A stretch of DNA of 5,482 nucleotides from Planctomycetaceae bacterium (GCA_031282385.1 JAITDV010000658.1:1-5482); one strand, 5' to 3'; shown: positions 1-5,090, numbered from the stretch's first letter. A program made the numbers and translations. Notes: generated by a model from the letters alone, not told the origin.

Positions 1-24
1 TTCCGACAATTTGATAGAAATCAT
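1..24 (-). CDS. possible first codons of a leftward gene running off the left edge
   Basis: On the minus strand an ATG at 24-22 opens MISIKLSE before the window ends. It is preceded by a strong ribosome binding site, GGAGGTC at 34-28, which leaves five bases between GGAGG and the ATG. A second in-frame ATG at 36-34 overlaps this site and is the less likely start. An extended -10 element lies about 60 bases upstream. Eight residues cannot identify a product, and a chance match cannot be excluded. Confidence 0.33.
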
Positions 25-386
25 TAAGACCTCCATGACGGGTAACTGAAATAAAAATCAAAAAAATAACTAAAATGCAATAATAGTATAACATATTTGA
101 TTCTCAAAGAAAAGACCACATTGTGGCAATTTTGAGTATATTAGGAAGTCGTTGTTCACCTCAATGGATGACTTCTTTGTTCACATATTTTAAAGTAACA
201 TAAACCACGAACATTGTAAAGCAAGCGAATCAAATAGTCATATTTGTTGTTGGTTGAGTAAATACGTATATTTCGTAAACAATATATTCAATAAAATATT
301 TTATTTTTCTCTGTATTGGTGAACTTGACTTGTTGACAGAATACATCACAATTCATTCCGTCTTTCTCTCTATTTTCCAAAAGCTA
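25..386. other. non-coding stretch left of the insertion sequence
   Basis: No reading frame here looks like a gene on either strand. Visible structure is limited to three dyads. CCACATTGTGG at 116-126 is a perfect dyad about a central T, just upstream of the leftward -10, so it could be an operator. ATACGTAT lies at 263-270. A 16-base perfect AT palindrome lies at 290-305 (AATAAAAT then ATTTTATT). There is also a TTGACA at 333-338, but no -10 at a usable distance. The stretch reads as an intergenic region into which the insertion sequence landed. Confidence 0.5.
85..93 (-). promoter_or_regulatory. possible extended -10 promoter for the leftward gene
   Basis: Read on the minus strand, 93-85 is TGTTATACT, an extended -10 (TG, one base, then TATACT). 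No good -35 lies at 17 bases, which is tolerated for extended -10 promoters. An alternative pairing is TTGAGA with TATTAT at 16 bases. The start of transcription would fall about 50 bases before the ATG at 24. The region is very AT-rich, so false matches are easy. Confidence 0.28.
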
Positions 387-411
387 GGGACTGCCCAAAA
401 ATAAGTATTCC
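387..411 (+). repeat. left inverted end of the insertion sequence
   Basis: This 25-base end begins GGGACTGCCC and ends AAGTATTCC. It matches the reverse complement of the right end at every base except one: the right end has an extra C after GGG (GGGCACTGCCC). The missing C breaks a small dyad that the right tip keeps. Confidence 0.93.
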
Positions 412-421
412 AAAACTGGTA

Positions 422-450
422 TTGTTCTGTGTCTAAATTTTTTGTATAAT
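422..450 (+). promoter_or_regulatory. transposase promoter, implying a leaderless mRNA
   Basis: A perfect TATAAT at 445-450 lies 17 bases after TTGTTC at 422-427, which keeps the TTG of the -35 consensus. Transcription would start about seven bases after the -10, at or next to the ATG at 457. No Shine-Dalgarno sequence precedes that ATG. The promoter lies just inside the left inverted end, so bound transposase could plausibly repress it. Confidence 0.6.
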
Positions 451-456
451 TTTGGC

Positions 457-1671
457 ATGGAAAACAGTATTATAACAACAATTGGACAAAAATACAAGAG
501 CATTCAACCCATTTTCGATGAACGTTCTCGTCGTCTTTGGGCAGCCACTGAAGCATCAAGTCTAGGACGTGGCGGTATTTCAGCCGTGTCCTTAGCCACC
601 GGTCTTTGCCGCCGTTCCATTCGTCTTGGTCTTCAGGAATTACGTTCCACCCCTCCGTTGTCCCCCAACCGGATACGTCGTCCTGGCGGCGGTCGTAAAA
701 AATGTACCGATCAAGATAAAACACTTCTTAAAGCTATTGACGCCTTGGTCGAACCCTTGACCCGTGGTGATCCGAGTCGCCCTTTGCGTTGGACATGTAA
801 AAGTGAACGCACGCTTGCAGCGGAATTACAATCGCAAGGTCATCAAGTTGGACGGGAGACGGTGGGACATTTATTGAAACAAATGGATTATTCCTTGCAA
901 TCGAATCGTAAAACGCGTGAAGGTAAAAACCATCCTGACCGTAACAGTCAGTTTGAATACATCCATAAACAATGTAAAAAATTTATACGACAAAAACAGC
1001 CGGTTCTTTCTGTCGATACCAAGAAAAAAGAATATCTTGGTAATTTTAGTAATAAAGGGCGTTCTTATCGTAAGAAGAAAAATCCTGTAACAACCAACAC
1101 ACATGATTTTCCTGACCCTAAACTTGGGAAAGCGATTCCCTATGGTGTTTATGATGTTGCGAATAATTGGGGGTTTGTCAATGTCGGCATTGATCATGAT
1201 ACGGCGCAATTTGCCGTTCATAGTCTTCGCACCTATTGGCGAGAGATGGGGAGAGTACGTTTTCCCAAAGCAACCCGATTATTAATCACCGCAGACTGCG
1301 GCGGAAGTAACGGTTATCGGACAAAATTATGGAAGGTTGAGTTGCAAAAATTAGCCGATGAATTAGGAATAGAAGTCACCGTGTGTCATTTTCCACCAGG
1401 AACAAGTAAATGGAATAAAATAGAACATAAATTATTTTCATTCATCAGCAAGAATTGGCAAGCCGAACCATTGAAAAATATGGCAACCGTTGTCAACTTA
1501 ATTAGTAACACGAAAACAACAACAGGACTAAAAGTCTGTTGTGTTGTCGACGAAAAAAAATACGAACAGAAAATAAATGTCACCAATAAAGAATTAGAAA
1601 ATTGCCACATAAAACTACATAAATTCCATCCCGAATGGAACTATACGATTAAACCAAAAAGAATTTCGTAA
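457..1671 (+). CDS. ISAzo13 family DDE transposase
   Basis: This gene encodes the enzyme that cuts and joins the ends of its own element. Numbered from the ATG at 457, the product is 404 residues. A helix-turn-helix-like stretch near residues 40-62 should bind the inverted ends. The catalytic residues of the RNase H-like fold are visible as D187 in SVDTKKKEYLGNF, D280 in ITADCGGSNGYR and E323 in PPGTSKWNKIEHKLFSF; these blocks are typical of ISAzo13 transposases. The length is as expected and there is no frameshift. A TTG at 442 is in frame but lies upstream of and within the -10 element, so ATG 457 is preferred. The gene stops one base before the right inverted end. Base use changes along the gene, GC-rich at first and AT-rich towards the end. 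Function is confident; activity is inferred from intactness only. Confidence 0.95.
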   Translation: MENSIITTIGQKYKSIQPIFDERSRRLWAATEASSLGRGGISAVSLATGLCRRSIRLGLQELRSTPPLSPNRIRRPGGGRKKCTDQDKTLLKAIDALVEPLTRGDPSRPLRWTCKSERTLAAELQSQGHQVGRETVGHLLKQMDYSLQSNRKTREGKNHPDRNSQFEYIHKQCKKFIRQKQPVLSVDTKKKEYLGNFSNKGRSYRKKKNPVTTNTHDFPDPKLGKAIPYGVYDVANNWGFVNVGIDHDTAQFAVHSLRTYWREMGRVRFPKATRLLITADCGGSNGYRTKLWKVELQKLADELGIEVTVCHFPPGTSKWNKIEHKLFSFISKNWQAEPLKNMATVVNLISNTKTTTGLKVCCVVDEKKYEQKINVTNKELENCHIKLHKFHPEWNYTIKPKRIS

Positions 1672-1672
1672 T

Positions 1673-1698
1673 GGAATACTTATTTTTGGGCAGTGCCC
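1673..1698 (-). repeat. right inverted end of the insertion sequence
   Basis: This 26-base end starts one base after the transposase stop codon. Its tip, GGGCAGTGCCC at 1688-1698, is itself a perfect dyad about a central G. Transposase probably binds the inner part shared by both ends. Confidence 0.93.
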
Positions 1699-1843
1699 TA
1701 ACGAATAATGGACAACAAAAAACTATGCGATATTTTTTGTAATATAGTCATACGCAATAATTTATCATCAAGGAATTTTCTGCTTAGCAGAGAGAAAATA
1801 CGTTGAAAAAAATAAATTTAAAAAATTTTCCCCAACTATCTCC
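1699..1843. other. non-coding flank right of the insertion sequence
   Basis: No gene is seen. One dyad lies at 1775-1799: ATTTTCTGCT is opposed by AGCAG and AAAAT with a four-base AGAG bulge, centred on CTGCTTAGCAG. It is not followed by a T-run, so a terminator is unlikely. An operator or a chance dyad in AT-rich DNA are both possible. Confidence 0.4.
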
Positions 1844-1872
1844 TTGATTTTTTTGACAGTTTGTTTTATACT
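1844..1872 (+). promoter_or_regulatory. sigma70-like promoter for the DUF1573 and cysteine-rich gene pair
   Basis: TTGATT at 1844-1849 and TATACT at 1867-1872 are separated by exactly 17 bases. Transcription would begin near 1879, giving a leader of about 100 bases before the ATG at 1983. No terminator lies between this promoter and the two downstream genes, so both probably come from it. Confidence 0.65.
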
Positions 1873-1909
1873 GTTGTCAAGCCGATTCAAAATTGAAGTA
1901 ACTTGTCAA
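1853..1909. promoter_or_regulatory. operator-like TTGACA/TGTCAA dyad over the promoter, with a third copy downstream
   Basis: TTGACA at 1853-1858 and its exact inverse TGTCAA at 1875-1880 frame the -10 and the expected start of transcription. A further TTGTCAA occurs at 1903-1909, 29 bases after the TTGTCAA at 1874-1880. The first copy looks like a -35 box, but no -10 lies 17 bases beyond it. Dyad half-sites spanning a promoter suggest repression by a dimeric regulator. This is an inference, and no regulator gene is present in the window. Confidence 0.4.
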
Positions 1910-1982
1910 CGAATGAGTTATTTTGATTAGTACGTAGTTTGGAATGTGATAGAGCAGGTTTGTTATCGGTAGAGATTTGATT

Positions 1983-2510
1983 ATGGCAAATGAAGGCGAC
2001 GGTAAAATTACAGAAGCGTGTAGTAATAGCCCCAAACGATCCAGCATTAGTTTTTTGATTCGTTTGGTTTCGTTCCCGTTTTGTGTGATTGGGTTGGTGC
2101 TGATTGTTTTTTGCGTTTGGAGTTTTTTATCGTACGGTGATATTCGAACAGGTTTGGCTGCTATTAACGGGGTACACGTAATTGCTAAGACTCAAACGAT
2201 AGAACTTGGGGAAATACCTGTTGATGAAGTAAGAACAACAAAATGTTTTCTAAAAAATATCGGTTCTGAATCGGTTGTTGTTCTCGGCGCATGGGCAGAT
2301 TGTGATTGTATTACAACTAGCAAGTTGCCAATTACAATTTCTACGTATTCTGAAGTTGAGTTTGATATAGATTTATATACAAACTCAAGTATGATAGGAA
2401 AAAAGCTAACGCGTCAGATTTTGTTGAATTTGAGTATAGACCAACCTGCTTTAAGTTTGCTCGTAAAGTTTAATGTAGCGGAAACAAAAAAATCGTCTGA
2501 CGTAAAGTAG
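1983..2510 (+). CDS. membrane-anchored DUF1573 protein
   Basis: The product has 175 residues. The first 26 are polar and basic, 27-50 form one hydrophobic helix, and the rest should lie outside the cytoplasmic membrane. Residues about 69-135 match the DUF1573 pattern, a small Ig-like beta domain: ELGEI near 74-78, LKNIGSESVVV at 90-100, then the cysteine motif, here CDC (107-109) followed by IT rather than the common CGCT. The family's biochemical role is not established; its members are exported and frequent in Planctomycetota and Bacteroidota. ATG 1983 is chosen over an in-frame TTG at 1977 because the weak purine site AGAG (1971-1974) is correctly spaced only for the ATG. It is the first gene of a pair with the cysteine-rich gene 50 bases downstream. 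The short domain nearly fills the protein, leaving no room for an extra catalytic domain. Confidence 0.78.
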   Translation: MANEGDGKITEACSNSPKRSSISFLIRLVSFPFCVIGLVLIVFCVWSFLSYGDIRTGLAAINGVHVIAKTQTIELGEIPVDEVRTTKCFLKNIGSESVVVLGAWADCDCITTSKLPITISTYSEVEFDIDLYTNSSMIGKKLTRQILLNLSIDQPALSLLVKFNVAETKKSSDVK

Positions 2511-2546
2511 ATTATGATTTGTTTCCAAATTGTTTAAAATTTTTTG

Positions 2547-2553
2547 AAAGGAG
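2547..2553 (+). promoter_or_regulatory. ribosome binding site that fixes the start of the cysteine-rich gene
   Basis: AAAGGAG lies seven bases before ATG 2561. This settles the start against an upstream in-frame TTG at 2519, which would add fourteen residues ahead of the signal peptide and has no ribosome binding site. Confidence 0.85.
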
Positions 2554-2560
2554 ATTTCAA

Positions 2561-2812
2561 ATGTTAGTGAGATTTTTTGCGAATTGCGTGTGTGTAATAT
2601 CACTTTGCGTGATATTATGGGGTGCATCGCCCATATTTGCAGGGTGTTTATGTGATCTTTCAGACAAATATGCTTGTGATGTGCATGAAGATGCAGAGGG
2701 GAATTGTTTAGAGGAAGCGAAAGGTAAACAATGTTCAACAAAAGACTCGACGTGTACATGTGTGTCAGTTACTATTAGGCAAGTCAAGGGGTGTCGGTGT
2801 TACAAAAATTAG
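2561..2812 (+). CDS. small secreted cysteine-rich protein, 83 residues
   Basis: Residues 1-27 form a signal peptide: a short start with R4, then a hydrophobic run that itself contains three cysteines. The exported part, about 56 residues, has nine cysteines (29, 31, 39, 49, 58, 65, 67, 78, 80), including two C-x-C pairs after the first. The junction IFAGC at 25-29 can be read two ways. One is signal peptidase I cutting after A27. The other is a degenerate lipobox with C29 lipidated, which would leave eight cysteines, enough for four disulfides. I do not recognise the family. The gene sits 50 bases behind the DUF1573 gene with its own strong ribosome binding site and is followed by a hairpin terminator. 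A structural, signalling or toxic peptide are all possible; a cytoplasmic role is unlikely. Confidence 0.75.
   Translation: MLVRFFANCVCVISLCVILWGASPIFAGCLCDLSDKYACDVHEDAEGNCLEEAKGKQCSTKDSTCTCVSVTIRQVKGCRCYKN
2595..2617 (+). other. perfect 9-bp hairpin inside the signal-peptide codons
   Basis: TAATATCAC (2595-2603) and GTGATATTA (2609-2617) are exact inverse copies around a five-base loop, 34 bases after the start codon. Two further G-U pairs can extend the stem. In the mRNA it could slow the ribosome during export or affect transcript stability. The role is inferred. Confidence 0.45.
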
Positions 2813-2842
2813 CTTCAAAATAATGGGTGATTATATCGTTTG

Positions 2843-2924
2843 CGTTTTAAACTTCGGTAACCACCGCCTGTTTACCAATTGTAAAGCAGGCTTTTACGCT
2901 TTGAGGTTGCTGAATTTTAAAACG
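2843..2924. repeat. 20-base inverted arms enclosing the terminator hairpin
   Basis: The left arm, 2843-2862, begins CGTTTTAAA and ends GGTAACC. The right arm, 2905-2924, begins GGTTGC and ends TTTTAAAACG. They pair along all 20 positions with 17 Watson-Crick pairs, two G-U pairs and one C-T mismatch. Inside lies a second hairpin at 2866-2891. The G-U pairs suggest that the structure matters as RNA, but a small inverted-repeat element is also possible. I see no flanking target duplication. Confidence 0.6.
2866..2895 (+). terminator. hairpin terminator after the cysteine-rich gene
   Basis: GCCTGTTTAC (2866-2875) pairs with GTAAAGCAGGC (2881-2891) with a single bulged G and a five-base loop, CAATT. 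TTTT follows directly at 2892-2895. It lies 53 bases beyond the stop codon of the cysteine-rich gene and plausibly ends the two-gene transcript. The T-run is short, so some read-through is possible. Confidence 0.6.
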
Positions 2925-2941
2925 ACTCCATAATATCCATA

Positions 2942-2976
2942 AATATTAGGAACCTGATATCGGTAGTTTTAATATT
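2942..2976. repeat. imperfect 13-bp hairpin
   Basis: AATATTAGGAACC (2942-2954) pairs with GGT at 2962-2964 and TTTTAATATT at 2967-2976. There is a two-base AG bulge and two G-U pairs, with a seven-base loop (TGATATC). No T-run follows. It is mostly A-U pairs and so of moderate weight. Confidence 0.4.
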
Positions 2977-3130
2977 ACAGAGATTTACTTACACCATGAA
3001 TGGATTAGAATGGCATTTATGTTTCAATAGCCTTTGAATTGTAGTGCTTTATCTTGCTTAAAATTTGAGATTATATTATCCCAATTTTTAGTCGAGATGA
3101 ATCGCTAGACAAGTTTAGCAAGCATCCCAA

Positions 3131-3174
3131 AATTAAATTATGTCAAAGCAGTTGTGCTTTGACACAATTTAATT
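3131..3174. repeat. near-perfect 20-bp hairpin with a four-base loop
   Basis: The arms are 3131-3150 and 3155-3174 and are exact inverses except for one A-C mismatch. They surround the loop GTTG. The part of the stem nearest the loop reads TGTCAAAGCA on the left and TGCTTTGACA on the right. It is the strongest simple dyad in the window. No T-run follows on either strand, so it is not an ordinary terminator. It could be a processed small RNA, a protein-binding cruciform or a degenerate miniature element. Confidence 0.7.
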
Positions 3175-3341
3175 GAGATACCAAAGTCATGTTGATACGT
3201 TGTCGCAATAAATTCGCGATTAACATCCAAAAAATTAAGTTGATTTGAAACACGAATGCTTTTAACTAAGGAGTATTGCTAAAAAGTTCAATGTTTATTT
3301 TTGTATAGGTGGCTTGCGATCACTACTATTTCGTACAAATT

Positions 3342-3407
3342 GTTGGGACTAAGGTTTAGTTCTAAGCACTTAATGTTAAACCCAACTTCGACGAACGGGA
3401 GGTTCGT
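3342..3407 (+). other. multi-hairpin segment upstream of the membrane protein gene
   Basis: GTTGGG (3342-3347) can close on CCCAAC (3381-3386) around an inner hairpin, ACTAA (3348-3352) with TTAGT (3356-3360). A second stem follows directly: ACGAAC (3391-3396), loop GGGAG, GTTCGT (3402-3407). An alternative to that second stem is TCGTAAT (3404-3410) with ATTACGA (3430-3436), followed by six Ts. The two overlap and exclude each other, as in attenuators. The arrangement is suggestive only. Confidence 0.35.
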
Positions 3408-3472
3408 AATCCTGTCTGCAATTCATACAATTACGATTTTTTAGAGATGCCCTAAAATAGGATTTTATTGAA

Positions 3473-4573
3473 ATGAAAAAAAATTATCTTGTACTTGGTT
3501 TATTTTTTTTGTTATTTGTGATTGCACATAATGTGTGGTTGGTCAAAACATTTGGAGACGATAGTTTAGTTTCTGTTGATGATATTGTCTGGTCAGATTC
3601 AATGTTTGCTGAACTTAACAAGGAACAAAAGGATTTGCTTGTCGAATATTGTCAAAATTACAACAAGATAGTGGAGTTTTATAGAGATAATGTAACTATG
3701 TATGCAACAAGAAAAACGAAGCGTTATTTTGACTGGAAGAATACTAAAAATAATGAAATAGACTTTTTTACCGAAGACCGTGAACCTATAGTGGAAGAAT
3801 CTGGCAGTTGGGAATACAGATCGAATACTGGAAAGTATTTCTGTGCTAAAGAAACAACTGAATCGGGAATCAATCACATTTTTTTAATAACACCAGAGAG
3901 AAATTATTTGTTGGATAAGAGATCACTGGATACTGTACACTATTCAGTTGCTAAGGAGTCATCTTCACCAATAGAAGATTTTATTATGCCAAGTCTTGAA
4001 GATGTTGCATTTTCCATGATACCATTTAGTAATGATGGTATTGCGCTAAAATATATTTTATTCCAAAAACCGCCTTATGCTTCTAAACATATCATTAAAG
4101 ATATCGTTACAAAAAATAGTAATGGTTATAATGTTGTAGAGGTAAATTTATTTACAGTTGGTTCGAAAAACAAAGAGATATTGAGCCATTTGGTTTTTTT
4201 ACGTGATCATTTTTGGGTATTATTGGAATATAATACTGAGTTACCGCAAGATGACACTTTACGTTTGATTCAAAATGAATATGATCAATTGGAACGTGAC
4301 AAAATGCCTTTACTTAAGTCTAGTGTAATGACGAGTACGAAGTTGTTAGATAAAACTAAACGATATCGTCGATATGAGTGTGATGTAACAAAAATAATTG
4401 CGGGTCCGGCTCCATTATCTGAATTTGATGTAGCTCAATTTTTACCGCCCGGTAGTAGAGTAGGAATCAAGACAGCCTATTTTTCGCCGATTAGAATTTT
4501 AGCTATTTTTGTGGGTTTTGCATTTTTGATTATTAGCATACTGCTTAAAATAAAATCACAAAAGAATAGCTGA
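3473..4573 (+). CDS. bitopic membrane protein with a large external domain, function unknown
   Basis: The 366-residue product starts MKKNYL with a hydrophobic helix at 5-24 and ends with another at about 338-358, followed by the basic tail KIKSQKNS. With both ends inside, roughly 310 residues form one external domain. That domain is acidic and charged, with alternating short hydrophobic strands at 110-160 and 215-255 that suggest a beta-rich fold. This broadly recalls LolA-like sheets but no family signature was recognised. Three cysteines are external (60, 124, 303). ATG 3473 is the first start after an in-frame TAG at 3458-3460. It has only a weak AGGA at 3459-3462, ten bases away. A cysteine-rich peptide gene follows 123 bases downstream, and DUF1573 genes lie on both sides. 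Anchoring, assembly or sensing at the cell envelope is possible, but none is shown. Confidence 0.85.
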   Translation: MKKNYLVLGLFFLLFVIAHNVWLVKTFGDDSLVSVDDIVWSDSMFAELNKEQKDLLVEYCQNYNKIVEFYRDNVTMYATRKTKRYFDWKNTKNNEIDFFTEDREPIVEESGSWEYRSNTGKYFCAKETTESGINHIFLITPERNYLLDKRSLDTVHYSVAKESSSPIEDFIMPSLEDVAFSMIPFSNDGIALKYILFQKPPYASKHIIKDIVTKNSNGYNVVEVNLFTVGSKNKEILSHLVFLRDHFWVLLEYNTELPQDDTLRLIQNEYDQLERDKMPLLKSSVMTSTKLLDKTKRYRRYECDVTKIIAGPAPLSEFDVAQFLPPGSRVGIKTAYFSPIRILAIFVGFAFLIISILLKIKSQKNS

Positions 4574-4601
4574 TGTGTTGTCTCTATTCTAAATATGCCA
4601 T

Positions 4602-4626
4602 AACACTTTAGTGTTTTGTGTTTTTT
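4602..4626 (+). terminator. weak hairpin terminator after the membrane protein gene
   Basis: AACAC (4602-4606) pairs with GTGTT (4611-4615) around the loop TTTA, or six pairs with a two-base loop. TTTTTT follows at 4621-4626. The stem is short and A-U rich, and the T-run starts five bases late. It probably ends only part of the transcripts, and the next gene may be reached by read-through. Confidence 0.4.
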
Positions 4627-4646
4627 AGGGTTGAGTTTTTTTGAAG

Positions 4647-4666
4647 TTTGTTAGTTTACTAACAAA
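4647..4666 (+). other. 8-bp hairpin in the leader of the second cysteine-rich gene
   Basis: TTTGTTAG (4647-4654) and CTAACAAA (4659-4666) pair perfectly around the loop TTTA. Three more pairs are possible beyond a three-A bulge. A TTTT follows at 4671-4674, so this may be a second terminator in tandem with the one before it, or a leader hairpin 17 bases ahead of the ribosome binding site. A weak promoter (TTGAGT 4631-4636, TTTACT 4655-4660, 18-base spacer) overlaps it. Confidence 0.4.
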
Positions 4667-4683
4667 AAACTTTTGTAGCAAGT

Positions 4684-4689
4684 AAGGAG
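4684..4689 (+). promoter_or_regulatory. strong ribosome binding site of the second cysteine-rich gene
   Basis: AAGGAG lies seven bases before ATG 4697. It resembles the site of the first cysteine-rich gene and is much stronger than those of the membrane protein and DUF1573 genes. High translation of both small peptides is therefore expected. Confidence 0.85.
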
Positions 4690-4696
4690 AATATTT

Positions 4697-4906
4697 ATGA
4701 AAACGGTTTTGAGTTTGATTTCGTTTAATGGCAATTACTTGGTAGCAACATTTTTCTACTTTGGTGTAGGTTTGTTGTTGTTTGGTATCACCCCTGATTC
4801 GTCAGTTCATGCCCAGTCAGGTTGTGGTGGCGAGGCGATATGCCCAGATGGGTATCAATGTTGTAATGGTACATGTATCCTAAATGATCAATGCTGTGCC
4901 AATTAA
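4697..4906 (+). CDS. small secreted cysteine-knot-like peptide, 69 residues
   Basis: The first 39 residues read as a signal peptide: MKTV, a hydrophobic run at about 14-31, and a cleavage site V37-H38-A39. The exported part is about 30 residues with seven cysteines at 43, 49, 55, 56, 60, 66 and 67. The pattern is C-x5-C-x5-CC-x3-C-x5-CC, and it contains CPDGYQCCNGTC. That block resembles short eukaryotic disulfide repeats such as granulin or knottin loops. This is a resemblance of spacing, not a proven relation. Seven cysteines allow three disulfides and leave one free for a dimer or another partner. The gene has its own strong ribosome binding site and is followed 48 bases later by a strong terminator. 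It shares design but no obvious sequence with the peptide encoded at 2561-2812. Function is unknown. Confidence 0.78.
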   Translation: MKTVLSLISFNGNYLVATFFYFGVGLLLFGITPDSSVHAQSGCGGEAICPDGYQCCNGTCILNDQCCAN

Positions 4907-4954
4907 CGGAAAGTAGAATTGTTAAAACTCTTTGTGTGAACTTAGAGGTAATTT

Positions 4955-5000
4955 TGTCAGGTGAAAAGTTTATTATGATTTTTCGCCTGACAGATATTTT
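4955..5000 (+). terminator. strong hairpin terminator after the second cysteine-rich gene
   Basis: TGTCAGGTGAAAA (4955-4967) pairs with TTTTCGCCTGACA (4980-4992) through 13 consecutive pairs including one G-U, with a 12-base loop. A T-rich tail runs to 5000 (GATATTTT). It separates the cysteine-rich gene from the DUF1573 gene at 5154, which therefore needs its own promoter. Confidence 0.7.
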
Positions 5001-5090
5001 ATTTATCGTAAAGGATACAAGTTGCTATGCCGTAGGTGGCAGAGGCGAGAGATTTCACTTTTGAATAAACATTCCGCGATGTTGAGTTTA

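Larger units (their letters stand above)
387..1698 (+). mobile_element. complete insertion sequence of the ISAzo13 family
   Basis: The element is about 1.31 kb. It is bounded by near-identical inverted ends (387-411 and 1673-1698) and contains one transposase gene filling almost the whole interior. TA lies directly outside both ends (385-386 and 1699-1700), which fits a two-base target duplication, or an insertion into TA counted differently. Family assignment rests on the transposase motifs, the single long reading frame and ends beginning with GGG. The only visible defect is one missing base in the left end. The open frame is intact, so the copy may be recent or still active. The first half of the transposase gene is clearly richer in G and C than the host sequence around it, which fits arrival from elsewhere. 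Confidence 0.93.
2925..3472. other. long structured non-coding region
   Basis: Over 540 bases show no credible gene on either strand. An AAGGAG at 3268-3273 is followed only by a TTG-started frame of ten codons and is not accepted as a gene. Dyads are found at 2942-2976, 3131-3174, 3342-3386 and 3391-3407, the second having 20-base arms. No clear sigma70 promoter for the gene at 3473 could be fixed. The region may hold a small RNA gene, a structured leader for the downstream gene, or remnants of short mobile elements. No transfer RNA or known riboswitch was recognised. Confidence 0.45.

Noticed and set aside
290..305. 16-base perfect AT palindrome as a terminator
   Set aside because: It is entirely A and T with no loop, and no gene ends nearby; chance is likely in such AT-rich sequence.
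871..1221. 116-codon minus-strand open frame inside the transposase gene
   Set aside because: It overlaps the conserved transposase coding sequence entirely, has no ribosome binding site and its translation looks like antisense noise.
1853..1881. TTGACA at 1853 as the -35 of the DUF1573 promoter
   Set aside because: The TATACT is only eight bases away and nothing like a -10 lies 16-18 bases downstream. TTGATT at 1844 is spaced correctly instead.
2451..2787. Two minus-strand open frames over the first cysteine-rich gene
   Set aside because: They are shadows of a plus-strand gene that has a clear ribosome binding site and signal peptide.
3268..3308. AAGGAG followed by a short TTG-started frame of ten codons
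   Set aside because: The TTG is only two bases from the site, too close for initiation, and the peptide has no regulatory codon pattern.
3391..3420. Resemblance of GTTCGTAATCC to a transfer RNA T-arm
   Set aside because: The loop has one base too many, the stem pairs only three bases, and no acceptor, D or anticodon arms can be arranged upstream.
3599..3877. 92-codon minus-strand open frame inside the membrane protein gene
   Set aside because: It lies within a well-formed plus-strand gene and has no start signals of its own.
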